Shown here piece after piece: positions 7,862 to 16,124 of a DNA stretch of 64,000 bases (the first letter of the stretch is position 1; each line of letters starts with the position of its first letter). The DNA lies in the NCBI RefSeq assembly GCF_030486595.1, contig NZ_JAUJZH010000012.1, positions 1-64,000 of the forward strand. Reading direction: 5' to 3'. A model generated the notes under the pieces. It had not been told where the DNA came from and did no database searches. It saw only the letters and a list, made by a program, of their open reading frames with translations. The stretch is from Variovorax ginsengisoli (lineage in GTDB: Bacteria > Pseudomonadota > Gammaproteobacteria > Burkholderiales > Burkholderiaceae_C). The position numbers and the translations under genes are program-made.

Positions 7862-9054
7862 TGTCCCGCCTCACCCAGACTCTGGCCGAGACCCTGCCCG
7901 AGGACGCCGACACCGCCACGCTCGTGGGCCGCGCCTGGTCGCCCGGCGCCCGCGGCGGCCCGTGCGTGGTCGCGTTGCGCAATGGTCAGCTGCACGACAT
8001 CACGGCGCACGCGCCGACGATGGCGGCGCTGGTCGCGCGGGCGGACCGCGTGGCGCTGGCCCGCGACGCGGTTGGCCCGGCGCTCGGCCCGCTGGCGCAG
8101 TGGCTGGACAGCACCTGCGTACACGGCCCCGACACCGCGCACCGCCACTTGCTGGCGCCATGCGACCTGCAGGTGGTCAAGGCGGCCGGCGTCACGTTCG
8201 CCGCCAGCATGCTTGAGCGAGTGATCGAGGAACAGGCGCGAGGCGACGCCACTCGCGCACACGACATCCGCCAGTCGATGATTGCAATCGCCGGCGCGGA
8301 CCTGGGGGCGATCCGGCCCGGATCGCCGCAGGCCGAGGAACTCAAGCGCGTACTGGTGGACCAGCAACTATGGTCGCAGTACCTCGAAGTGGGCATCGGG
8401 CCGGACGCCGAGGTGTTCACCAAGGCGGCGCCGCTAGCCTCGGTGGGCACTGGCGTCTGCGTGGGTCTGCATCCCGGCTCGAACTGGAACAATCCCGAGC
8501 CGGAAGTCGTGCTGGCGGTGACGCCCGAGGGCGAGATCGTCGGCGCAGCGCTGGGCAACGATGTGAACCTGCGCGATTTCGAAGGGCGCAGCGCCTTGTT
8601 GTTGGGCAAGGCCAAGGACAACAACGCATCCTGCGCCATCGGCCCGTTCATTCGCCTGTTCGACGAAGGCTTTGCACTTCCGGATGTCACCTCCGCGGTC
8701 GTCGATCTGGAGGTGCAGGGCCTGGACGGTTTCTCTCTCTCGGGCAGTAGCTCGATGGCGCTGATTAGCCGGTCGCCGGAAGAGCTCGTGTCGCATGCCA
8801 TGGGCTCGCATCACCAGTATCCTGACGGGATCATGCTTTTCTGCGGCACCATGTTCGCCCCGACAAAGGATCGCGGCGCACCGGGCGAAGGGTTCACGCA
8901 CTATGAAGGCGACCGGGTCGCAATCCGCAGCGCTAGGCTCGGCGCGCTCGTCAACCTCGTCGGACGCAGCGACCGTCTGCCGCCGTGGCGCTTCGGAATC
9001 GGCGCGCTGATGGCCAATCTCGCGGGCCGCGGGCTGCTGGGAGGTTCATCCTGA
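7861..9054 (+). CDS. fumarylacetoacetate hydrolase-family protein (AraD1-like)
   Basis: A 397-residue cytoplasmic FAH-family enzyme. The C-terminal half carries the metal-site pattern NPEPEVVLAV, ALGNDVNLRDFEGRSALLLG and KAKDNNASCAIGPF. The long form with this 'LGNDVNLRDFEGRSALLL' block resembles AraD1-type proteins, which dehydrate 2-keto-3-deoxy sugar acids, rather than the short hydratases. Together with the terminal aldehyde dehydrogenase of the operon, a 2-keto-3-deoxy-pentonate to 2-oxoglutarate-semialdehyde step is plausible; this is inference. Start and stop codons overlap both neighbours, implying translational coupling. Confidence 0.82.
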   Translation: MSRLTQTLAETLPEDADTATLVGRAWSPGARGGPCVVALRNGQLHDITAHAPTMAALVARADRVALARDAVGPALGPLAQWLDSTCVHGPDTAHRHLLAPCDLQVVKAAGVTFAASMLERVIEEQARGDATRAHDIRQSMIAIAGADLGAIRPGSPQAEELKRVLVDQQLWSQYLEVGIGPDAEVFTKAAPLASVGTGVCVGLHPGSNWNNPEPEVVLAVTPEGEIVGAALGNDVNLRDFEGRSALLLGKAKDNNASCAIGPFIRLFDEGFALPDVTSAVVDLEVQGLDGFSLSGSSSMALISRSPEELVSHAMGSHHQYPDGIMLFCGTMFAPTKDRGAPGEGFTHYEGDRVAIRSARLGALVNLVGRSDRLPPWRFGIGALMANLAGRGLLGGSS

Positions 9055-9986
9055 TGTCCGCCGCTTCACTCACATCCGGTCCGCGCATCGGATTCATTGG
9101 CATCGGCCTGATGGGCGAGGCGATGTGCCGCCGCCTGCTCGCGCGTGGCCATGGGGTCACCGTCTGGAACCGCGAGCCCGAACGAGTGCAACTCGTGCTG
9201 CCCTTCGGCGCCACCGCCGCCGCCTCGCCGGCCGAGGTGGCCGCGGCCACCGACATCGTGTTGTTGTGCGTGTTTGACGACCAAGCGGTCGAAGACTGCG
9301 TCCTGGGCGAACTTGGGGTAGCGAGGGTGCAGGACCTCGCGAACCGGCTGCTGATCGATCTGTCCACCATTACGCCGGCGTCGACCCGCGATCTTGCCGC
9401 GCGCGCGGCAAGGCAGGCAGGTCTGCGCTGGATCGATGCGCCGGTCTCCGGCGGCCCGGCGGCAGCGCTGGAGGGCAGTCTCACGATCATGACCGGTGGC
9501 ACGGCCGAGGACATGGCCGAGGCGGCGCCAATCCTGGACTGCCTTGGCAGCAACGTCACGCACATGGGCCCGCTCGGTGCCGGGCAGACGGCCAAGGTGC
9601 TCAACCAGGCTATCGTCGGTGCCGGCTTCGTGCTGATGAGCGAGGTGGCGCTCCTCGCCGAAGCGGCGGGCATCGACGCGACGCGGCTTCCCTCCTGCCT
9701 GGCCGGAGGCCTTGCCGACAGCATGCTGCTACAGAACATCTATCCGCGCATCCATGCGCGCACCTTCGATCCGCCCATCGGCTATGCGCGACAGCTCTCG
9801 AAGGACATGCAGGCGGTGCGCGCCTTCGCCCGCGACAACGGCTGCGATCTGCCCTTGATGGAGGAAGCCGCCGAGCGCTACGCCGCCTACGTCGGCAGCG
9901 GCGCGGCCATGGCTGACTCCACTTCCATCATCCGGCTGTACGAGGCAGAGGCGTCGACCCCATCGCCCCGGAAGAAAAATCCATGA
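9054..9986 (+). CDS. NAD(P)-dependent beta-hydroxyacid dehydrogenase
   Basis: A 310-residue enzyme of the 3-hydroxyisobutyrate/tartronate-semialdehyde dehydrogenase family. The N-terminal Rossmann motif is IGFIGIGLMGEAMCRRLLAR, followed by the substrate motif DAPVSGGPAAALEGSLTIM and the catalytic-lysine helix GQTAKVLNQ. YARQLSKDMQ near the C-terminus is the usual cofactor-side helix. The ATG at 9054 shares bases with the preceding stop, and the downstream ATG overlaps its own stop by four bases. It probably interconverts a hydroxy acid and its semialdehyde within this operon's pathway. The exact substrate is not determinable. Confidence 0.88.
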   Translation: MSAASLTSGPRIGFIGIGLMGEAMCRRLLARGHGVTVWNREPERVQLVLPFGATAAASPAEVAAATDIVLLCVFDDQAVEDCVLGELGVARVQDLANRLLIDLSTITPASTRDLAARAARQAGLRWIDAPVSGGPAAALEGSLTIMTGGTAEDMAEAAPILDCLGSNVTHMGPLGAGQTAKVLNQAIVGAGFVLMSEVALLAEAAGIDATRLPSCLAGGLADSMLLQNIYPRIHARTFDPPIGYARQLSKDMQAVRAFARDNGCDLPLMEEAAERYAAYVGSGAAMADSTSIIRLYEAEASTPSPRKKNP

Positions 9987-11128
9987 GCGTGATCACCTGT
10001 ATCGAAGACCTGCGCGTGCTTGCGAAGAAGCGGGTGCCCCGCATGTTCTATGACTACGTTGATGTTGGGTCCTGGACCGAAGGCACCTACCGGGCGAACG
10101 AGCGCGACTTCCAGCAGCTCCTGCTGCGCCAGCGGGTGGCTGTCAACCTCGAGAGCCGCAGCACCCGCACGACCATGCTGGGGCAGGAAGTGGCCATGCC
10201 GGTGGCCATCGCCCCGACCGGCCTGACCGGCATGCAACGCGCGGACGGAGAAATCCTGGCGGCGCGTGCGGCGAAGGCCTTCGGCGTTCCGTTCACGCTG
10301 TCCACGGTGAGCATCTGCTCGATCGAAGACGTCGCGCAGGCCACCGGCGGCCATCCGTTCTGGTTCCAGTTGTATGTAATGCGAGATCGCGCGTTCGTCG
10401 AGCGGCTGATACGCCGCGCGGACGATGCGAACTGTTCGGCCCTGGTGCTCACGCTGGACCTTCAGATCAGCGGGCAGCGCCACAAGGATCTCAAGAACGG
10501 ACTGTCGGCCCCCCCGCGGCTCACCCTACGCAACATGCTCAACATGGCGAGCAAGCCGCGCTGGGGTCTTGGCATGCTCGGCACCAGGCGGCGCAGCTTT
10601 GGCAACATCATCGGCCATGTCGAAGGCGTCGAGAACATGACGTCGCTGGCTGAATGGACGTCCCAGCAATACGATCCCACCCTCAGCTGGGACGACGTCG
10701 CCTGGATCCGCCGTCTGTGGAAGCGAAAGCTCGTGCTCAAGGGCATTCAGGATGTCGAGGACGCGCGGCTTGCTGTGGCTGCCGGCGCTGACGCATTGAT
10801 CGTCTCCAACCACGGCGGCCGGCAGCTCGATGGCGCGCCCTCGTCCATCCGTGCGTTGCCTGCCATTGTCGAGGCCGTGGGCGACCGCATCGAGGTCCAC
10901 ATGGACGGCGGCATCCGCTCAGGCCAGGACGTGCTCAAGGCCATTGCGCTGGGTGCCAAGGGCACCTACATCGGGCGTTCGATGCTTTACGGACTGGGCG
11001 CGCTCGGCGAAGAGGGCGTCAGCCGCGCGCTCCAGATCATCCACAAGGAACTCGACCTCACGATGGCCTTCTGCGGCCGCACTGACATCCGCGACGTCGA
11101 TGCCGACGTGCTGCTGCCTGGCGCGTAG
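9983..11128 (+). CDS. FMN-dependent alpha-hydroxyacid oxidase/dehydrogenase
   Basis: A 381-residue member of the lactate dehydrogenase (LldD)/glycolate oxidase family, which oxidises 2-hydroxy acids to 2-keto acids. The N-terminus has MFYDYVDVGSWTEGTYRAN, then PVAIAPTGLTGMQ. The active-site block SNHGGRQLDGAPS contains the catalytic His and Arg, and VHMDGGIRSGQDVLKAIALG with YIGRSMLYGLGA binds the FMN phosphate. It overlaps the upstream dehydrogenase by four bases (ATGA). In context it would oxidise a sugar-acid-like or short hydroxy acid; the electron acceptor is unknown. Confidence 0.9.
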   Translation: MSVITCIEDLRVLAKKRVPRMFYDYVDVGSWTEGTYRANERDFQQLLLRQRVAVNLESRSTRTTMLGQEVAMPVAIAPTGLTGMQRADGEILAARAAKAFGVPFTLSTVSICSIEDVAQATGGHPFWFQLYVMRDRAFVERLIRRADDANCSALVLTLDLQISGQRHKDLKNGLSAPPRLTLRNMLNMASKPRWGLGMLGTRRRSFGNIIGHVEGVENMTSLAEWTSQQYDPTLSWDDVAWIRRLWKRKLVLKGIQDVEDARLAVAAGADALIVSNHGGRQLDGAPSSIRALPAIVEAVGDRIEVHMDGGIRSGQDVLKAIALGAKGTYIGRSMLYGLGALGEEGVSRALQIIHKELDLTMAFCGRTDIRDVDADVLLPGA

Positions 11129-11249
11129 TGATCGGTCCCTATGTTTCTGTTACCGCGCCTTCAGGCGTCGCTCGTTGGTGGCATTGAACCGCGTCCATGG
11201 GCTCGCCACACATCACTTTCATCCAAATCCAAAACAGAAGGAGACTCAC

Positions 11250-12221
11250 TTGCAAATTCCTCGACGACCGCTTCTTGCCTGCCTTGCAACCCTCGGAATT
11301 CTGGCGACCACATCCGTATTCGCCCAACAGGTGGCCTATCCGCATCGTCCGATCGAACTGGTGGTTCCCTACCAGGCTGGCGGCGGGGCTGACGTCATGG
11401 CGCGCGCCTACGCCACCGCCGTCGCGAAATTCCTGCCGCAGAGCGTGGTCGTGGTGAACAAGGCCGGCGCCGCCGGCGTGATTGGCTGGACGGACGTGAT
11501 CAATGCCAAGCCCGATGGCTACAAGGTGGCACTGACCACGGTCGAAATCACCTTTCTGCAATACCTGGGGCTGGCGAAGTTCAACCATGAGAGCCTGATT
11601 CCCATCGCCAAGCTCAACGCCGACCCGGCCGTCGTCGTGGTCAGGGCCGATGCGCCCTACAACACCATCGAAGAGTTCCTCGTTGCGTCTCGCTCGCCGG
11701 GTGCGAATGTGCGCGTCGGAAATGCCGGGCAGGGCTCCATGTGGCACCTGGCGGCGGCGGCGCTCGCCGACAAGGGCCGCACCAAGTTCAACTACATCCC
11801 CTATGCCGGTGGCGCTCCGGCGATCCTCTCACTGCTCGGCGGCCACATCGACGCGGTCATCGCCAGTTCGCCCGAAGTGGCGCCGAACGTGCTCGGTGGA
11901 AAATTGAAGGCACTGGGCGTGATGTCGGAGAAGCGCATCAAGGGTTTTGAGAACGTGCCGACGCTGCGAGAGCGCAACATCGATCTGGTCCTGGGAACCT
12001 GGCGCGGCTTGGCCGTGCCAAAGGGCACGCCGCCGGAAGTCGTGAACGTGCTCATGGCCGCGACGGCCAAGGCCATGCAGGAGCCATCGCTGCGCGAGGT
12101 CATGGAGAAGCAGTACTTCACGACGGATACCTACGAAGACGCCGCGACTTTCCGGGCCAGCATGGCGCGCGAGAGCACCTCCATCAAGGCGATCGCGAGC
12201 AAGATCGACATGAGCAACTAG
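11250..12221 (+). CDS. Bug-family substrate-binding protein, TTG start
   Basis: A 323-residue Bug/TctC receptor. The chosen start is TTG at 11250, six bases after the strong GAAGGAG box at 11237-11243; no ATG lies near that box. The leader LACLATLGILATTSVFAQQ is a normal Sec signal, followed by IELVVPYQAGGGADVMARAY, which carries the ligand-loop Asp. Later motifs are NYIPYAGGAPAILSLLGGHI and NVPTLRERNI. It is the second Bug protein of the operon, so the locus may import two related acids or one receptor may act as a sensor. No permease partner is encoded here. Confidence 0.88.
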   Translation: MQIPRRPLLACLATLGILATTSVFAQQVAYPHRPIELVVPYQAGGGADVMARAYATAVAKFLPQSVVVVNKAGAAGVIGWTDVINAKPDGYKVALTTVEITFLQYLGLAKFNHESLIPIAKLNADPAVVVVRADAPYNTIEEFLVASRSPGANVRVGNAGQGSMWHLAAAALADKGRTKFNYIPYAGGAPAILSLLGGHIDAVIASSPEVAPNVLGGKLKALGVMSEKRIKGFENVPTLRERNIDLVLGTWRGLAVPKGTPPEVVNVLMAATAKAMQEPSLREVMEKQYFTTDTYEDAATFRASMARESTSIKAIASKIDMSN

Positions 12222-12231
12222 GGCCTTCGCC

Positions 12232-13677
12232 ATGCAAGTGATGCAGAACTTCGACAACCTCATCAACGGCGAATGGCGCGCGGCCGCCAGCTACAGCCCG
12301 AACGTCAATCCGAGCAATCTCGGCGACGTGCTGGGCCAGTACGCGCAGGGCGACGCCGCGCAAGTCGATGCCGCGGTGGCGGCTGCCACGGCCGCCTTCC
12401 CGGCCTGGTCGACGGGCGGCATCCAGGCCCGCTCCGAGGCGCTGGACAAGATCGGCAACGAGATCCTGGCGCGCAAGGAAGAGCTCGGCACGCTGCTGGC
12501 GCGCGAGGAGGGCAAGACCAAGGCCGAGGGCATCGGCGAGGCGACGCGCGCCGCGCAGATCTTCAAGTTCTTCGCCGGCGAATGCCTGCGCCTGTCGGGC
12601 GAGGTGCTGCCGTCGGTGCGCCCGGGCATCGGCATCGAGATCACGCGCGAGCCGGTGGGCGTGGTCGGCCTGATCACGCCATGGAATTTCCCGATCGCCA
12701 TCCCGGCCTGGAAGATCGCCCCGGCGCTGGCCTTCGGCAACTGCGTGGTCATGAAGCCAGCCGACCTGGTGCCGGGCTGCGCCTGGGCGCTGGCCGAGAT
12801 CATCAGCCGCTCGGGCATTGCGCCGGGCGTGTTCAACCTGGTGATGGGCCGCGGCAGCGTGATCGGCGATGCGCTGGTCAACCACCCGGGAATCCACGCG
12901 ATCAGCTTCACCGGCTCGGTCGGCGTGGGCCGCAACATCGCCATCCAGTGCGCCACCAACCACAAGAAGGTGCAGCTCGAGATGGGCGGCAAGAACCCGC
13001 AGGTGGTGCTGGACGACGCCGACCTGAACCAGGCGGTGGAGCTCAGCGTGCAGAGCGCCTTCTATTCGACCGGCCAGCGCTGCACCGCGTCGAGCCGGCT
13101 GATCGTGACCGAAGGGATCTATCCGAAGTTCATCGAGGCGATGAAGGTTCGCATGGCGAAGATCAAGGTCGGCGATGCGCTGGCGCAGGGCACCGACATC
13201 GGGCCGGTGTCGTCGAAGTCGCAGCTCGACCAGGACCTGGAGTACATCGCGATCGGCAAGGGCGAGGGCGCCACCCTGGCCGCGGGCGGCGAGCGGCTGA
13301 AGCTCGACACCGACGGCTACTACATGTCGCCGGCGCTGTTCAGCGAATCGGCGGCGTCGATGCGCATCAACAAGGAAGAGATCTTCGGTCCGGTGGCGAG
13401 CGTGATCCGGGTGAAGAACTACGAGGAAGCGCTGGCCACGGCCAACGACACCGAGTTCGGGCTGTCGGCCGGCATCGCCACCACCTCGCTGAAGCACGCG
13501 ACGCATTTCAAGCGCCACAGTCAGGCAGGCATGGTGATGGTCAACCTGCCGACGGCGGGGGTGGACTATCACGTGCCCTTCGGCGGGCGCAAGGGATCGA
13601 GCTACGGGCCGCGCGAGCAGGGCAGGTATGCGCAGGAGTTCTTCACGGTGGTGAAGACCGCTTACACGCAGGCGTGA
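12232..13677 (+). CDS. NAD(P)+-dependent aldehyde dehydrogenase (semialdehyde type)
   Basis: A 481-residue aldehyde dehydrogenase. ITPWNFPIAIPAWKIAPAL and VVMKPADLVP form the nucleotide site, SFTGSVGVGR the glycine turn, LEMGGKNPQVV the general base (Glu250), and STGQRCTASSRL the nucleophile (Cys284). The sequence style is that of 2-oxoglutarate-semialdehyde (2,5-dioxopentanoate) dehydrogenases, which fits an FAH-family dehydratase in the same operon. A second ATG at 12241 is possible. The gene starts 10 bp after the Bug stop and ends just before a hairpin that faces a convergent operon. Confidence 0.9.
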   Translation: MQVMQNFDNLINGEWRAAASYSPNVNPSNLGDVLGQYAQGDAAQVDAAVAAATAAFPAWSTGGIQARSEALDKIGNEILARKEELGTLLAREEGKTKAEGIGEATRAAQIFKFFAGECLRLSGEVLPSVRPGIGIEITREPVGVVGLITPWNFPIAIPAWKIAPALAFGNCVVMKPADLVPGCAWALAEIISRSGIAPGVFNLVMGRGSVIGDALVNHPGIHAISFTGSVGVGRNIAIQCATNHKKVQLEMGGKNPQVVLDDADLNQAVELSVQSAFYSTGQRCTASSRLIVTEGIYPKFIEAMKVRMAKIKVGDALAQGTDIGPVSSKSQLDQDLEYIAIGKGEGATLAAGGERLKLDTDGYYMSPALFSESAASMRINKEEIFGPVASVIRVKNYEEALATANDTEFGLSAGIATTSLKHATHFKRHSQAGMVMVNLPTAGVDYHVPFGGRKGSSYGPREQGRYAQEFFTVVKTAYTQA

Positions 13678-13687
13678 TTTCGCGGAA

Positions 13688-13709
13688 GGCCAAGGCGATC
13701 ACCTTGGCC
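13688..13709. terminator. bidirectional hairpin between convergent operons
   Basis: GGCCAAGG (13688-13695), a 6-nt loop, then CCTTGGCC (13702-13709): a perfect 8-bp stem between the ALDH stop and the amidohydrolase stop. There is no clear U-tract on either side, so efficiency is uncertain, but the position fits a shared terminator. Confidence 0.55.
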
Positions 13710-13716
13710 CGCCCGT

Positions 13717-14619
13717 TCACAGCCGGTAGATACGCTGCGCGTTGTCGTGCAGCAGCTGCCGCCGTTCGGCGTCCGGCCGGTCGGCGATCGCAGCCAGGAA
13801 GCCGGACAGGAGGGTCTCGTAGCCGGCCACCAGGCTGTCCACCGGAAAGTTGCTCGCGAACATGCAGCGCCCGGCGCCGAAGATCGCGATGGCGTCTCGG
13901 ATCACCGGCACGTTGGCGTCCTCTTTCCACGCTTGCCCGCATTGGCCCAGCCCCGAGATCTTCAAGGCCACGTTGGGCCGAAGCGCCAGCTGCTCCAGTG
14001 CCGCACGCCAGGCCGCCAGGCCCTCGGGCGAGCGGTCCGACGGCAGGCCGGTGTGGTTGACGATCATCTGCGTGCCCGGGAAATCGCGCGCCAGGTCGCT
14101 CGCCTGGTCCAGGTTCCACCAGGGCGCCTGCAGGTCGAAGGACAGACCGTGGCGCGCCAGCATGGCATAGCCGCGGCGCCAGCGCTCGTCGTCCATGGAT
14201 CCCGGCAGCCCCCGGCGTGCGTCGGCGTGCGCATGCGCAGTGACCGGCTTGTGGCGGATGCCGCGAACCAGTGCAAAGGCCGCCTGCTGCGCCAGAACAT
14301 CTTCCACATCGGCGCCGTCCAGCGCCGCATGGGCCACGCAGGCCGACGGCCGACCGGTGGCGGCCGCGAGGCCGCTCAGCCAGCGGGTCTCGTCCACCGG
14401 GTTCGCACGCTCCCACTCCGCTTCGATATGGACGGTCTTCGCCAGGGCGAAGCCTTCGGTGTCGCGCGCGAGGTCCGCCGGCAGATAGTTGCGCTTGAGT
14501 TTCGAATAGTCGCCGTAGCGGAAGGGGATGGGCTCCGGATCCTGCAGCCAGGGGTAAGGATTGCGCCCCAGGTCCCAGAAGTGGTGGTGGGCGTCGATGA
14601 AGGGTTCAGGCGGCTTCAT
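13717..14619 (-). CDS. TIM-barrel amidohydrolase (lactonase-like, amidohydrolase 2 family)
   Basis: A 300-residue member of the amidohydrolase-2 group that includes L-fuconolactonase and 2-pyrone-4,6-dicarboxylate lactonase. The N-terminus has the metal/substrate motif FIDAHHHFWDLG (residues 7-18), followed by YPWLQDPEP. Later strands carry TVHIEAEWE, MIVNHTGLPSD and MFASNFPVDS, the last containing the conserved C-terminal Asp region. It likely hydrolyses a lactone or a related cyclic ester. It is the last gene of a nine-gene operon and overlaps the aldolase gene by four bases. A second amidohydrolase of the same class lies upstream in the operon. Confidence 0.88.
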   Translation of the reverse strand: MKPPEPFIDAHHHFWDLGRNPYPWLQDPEPIPFRYGDYSKLKRNYLPADLARDTEGFALAKTVHIEAEWERANPVDETRWLSGLAAATGRPSACVAHAALDGADVEDVLAQQAAFALVRGIRHKPVTAHAHADARRGLPGSMDDERWRRGYAMLARHGLSFDLQAPWWNLDQASDLARDFPGTQMIVNHTGLPSDRSPEGLAAWRAALEQLALRPNVALKISGLGQCGQAWKEDANVPVIRDAIAIFGAGRCMFASNFPVDSLVAGYETLLSGFLAAIADRPDAERRQLLHDNAQRIYRL

Positions 14620-15395
14620 CGGGGCGCACCTGCCGCCGCGGCGTCGAGCTCGGCGTAGTACTGCTCGATCCGGGCCACGTCGACGCTGTCGTCCGCGGGA
14701 TAGCCCAGTTCGGCGAAATGCCTGGCGCGCTTGCGCATGTCGGCCAGCAGCACTTCCCGCGCATGACCGGCCACTTCCGCTGCCACCGTCTGCGGCACGA
14801 CCACGATGCCGTCGTCGTCGCAGCCGACGATGTCGCCAGGGCAGACCTGGACGCCGCCCATGCCGATGCGCGTCTGCGTCTCGATGATCTCGATGCGGCC
14901 CGGGATGATGGTGCGAGCCACCCCGCGCGAGCAGATGGGCGTGCCCTGCTCAAGCAACTCGCCGCTGTCGCGACACTGGCCGTCGGTGATGATGCCGACG
15001 GCGCCTTTCTGGACGGCGCGCAGCGAGTTTTCCGAGCCCCACAGGCCCACGGGAGGCGAACCCCCGGTGTCCGTCACCACCACGTGGCCTGGCTGGAGCT
15101 GGTCATAGAAGCGCCAGACGCCCAGCCCCACCTTCCGGAACCAGATGTCGTGCGAATCGACAATCTCGGGCGTGGTCGGCAGCGTCCACATGGGCCTGTT
15201 CGCGGGCACGCAGCGCACGGTGAAGGCCACCCCCCAGAAGCGGGTGCCGCGCTGTAGGGCGCGGATCTCAGGCGCGACCAAGCCGAGGTTGAAGTAGCCG
15301 ATACCGTCCAGGGCGTCGCACACATCCGCCACCCGCAGCGGGTCGTAGTATTTCTTCAGCTCGAAGGGATCGATGTTTGGCTTGTCGTTGCTCAT
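14616..15395 (-). CDS. RraA-like family protein (aldolase/demethylmenaquinone methyltransferase fold)
   Basis: A 259-residue RraA-fold protein. It contains VADVCDALDGIGYFNLGLV near the N-terminus, VVVTDTGGSPPVGLWGSENS, and GAVGIITDGQCRDSGELL, where the Gly-x-x-x-Asp-Gly-x-x-Arg-Asp pattern matches the metal/pyruvate site of HMG/CHA aldolases. CPGDIVGCDDDGIVVVP is the usual C-terminal signature. In catabolic operons such proteins split 4-hydroxy-2-oxo acids or act as decarboxylases, so a carbon-carbon cleavage role after lactone opening is plausible. It overlaps both neighbours by four bases. Confidence 0.85.
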   Translation of the reverse strand: MSNDKPNIDPFELKKYYDPLRVADVCDALDGIGYFNLGLVAPEIRALQRGTRFWGVAFTVRCVPANRPMWTLPTTPEIVDSHDIWFRKVGLGVWRFYDQLQPGHVVVTDTGGSPPVGLWGSENSLRAVQKGAVGIITDGQCRDSGELLEQGTPICSRGVARTIIPGRIEIIETQTRIGMGGVQVCPGDIVGCDDDGIVVVPQTVAAEVAGHAREVLLADMRKRARHFAELGYPADDSVDVARIEQYYAELDAAAAGAPR

Positions 15396-16123
15396 GGGGT
15401 CTTCCTTTGGGTTGTCTGGGATGTTGAGTTCTGCAGGTCGACGCCACCGTAGCGCGTGGGCTCCAGCAGCAGGTTGCCGCCTTCCCCGAGCAGGTGCTCA
15501 CCGGCCCACTGTTCACGCTCGCTCGCGCGCGCCTGCATGACTTCAGGCCGGCGCTCGTAAGCGGCCAGCGCCTGGCGCCGGTGCTCGAAGTCGGGCCAGC
15601 CGAGCAGCAGCGTGGCGCCGGGTGTCGTGCCGCCGAAGATGTTGTCGAATACGCCGGCGACCGTGGTGCCGGTGGCGGCCAGCGCCGGCAGGTCGACGGC
15701 GGCCAGGGCCGCCTGCGCCGCGCCTGTGCGGCCGACGGCGACCGGCAGCGTGCGCAATTCGTAGAGGCCACAGGCCGGACCGCGCAACGGCGTGCCTGCG
15801 GACGCGGCGAGGCCCGAGGCCGACAGCAGGCGCAGGTCGTAACGGCGCACCATATCGCCAGGGCCGTTGGTCCGCAGGCGCAGGGCGTTCCACTCCACGT
15901 CCGCGCCGAGCGCGGCGAATGCGGCCATCCGTGCTTCCAGGCTGGGCCAGCGCAGCAGCCACGCGAACACCGGCGTGGGCGAGCCGGCGACGCCGGTCCA
16001 TTGTCCCAGGCGCGGCGCGAAGCCGTGGCGCTCGAAGAAGGGCGGCATCACCGCACCTATGCGTTCCACCAGGTCGCCCAGCCGGCCGGGCATGGGGTGG
16101 TAGATGCGCAGTTCGCACAGCAT
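15392..16123 (-). CDS. NIPSNAP-family protein, two tandem domains
   Basis: A 243-residue protein with the NIPSNAP opening CELRIYHPMPGRLGDLVERI and a second copy of the same fold starting at GLYELRTLPVAVGRTG. Each half is a ferredoxin-like alpha/beta barrel of about 100 residues, with phrases such as VFAWLLRWPSLEARMAAF and ATLLLGWPDFEHRRQAL. The biochemical role of bacterial NIPSNAPs is unclear, but they recur inside degradative operons. It overlaps the aldolase gene by four bases and lies one base from the Bug gene, so it is co-expressed with the pathway. Confidence 0.83.
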   Translation of the reverse strand: MLCELRIYHPMPGRLGDLVERIGAVMPPFFERHGFAPRLGQWTGVAGSPTPVFAWLLRWPSLEARMAAFAALGADVEWNALRLRTNGPGDMVRRYDLRLLSASGLAASAGTPLRGPACGLYELRTLPVAVGRTGAAQAALAAVDLPALAATGTTVAGVFDNIFGGTTPGATLLLGWPDFEHRRQALAAYERRPEVMQARASEREQWAGEHLLGEGGNLLLEPTRYGGVDLQNSTSQTTQRKTP

Positions 16124-16124
16124 C

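Noticed and set aside
11160..11213. GTGGC...GCCAC arms upstream of the second Bug gene as an operator related to the 6787 palindrome
   Set aside because: The arms are only 5 bp and 21 bp apart, without the TGCCAC/GTGGCA spacing; too weak to call.
12273..14060. A 595-codon plus-strand open frame across the ALDH gene and its convergent neighbour
   Set aside because: It is an out-of-frame shadow of the ALDH gene, rich in Arg/Gly/Ala with no domain, and continues antisense to the amidohydrolase. High G+C removes stop codons from unused frames.
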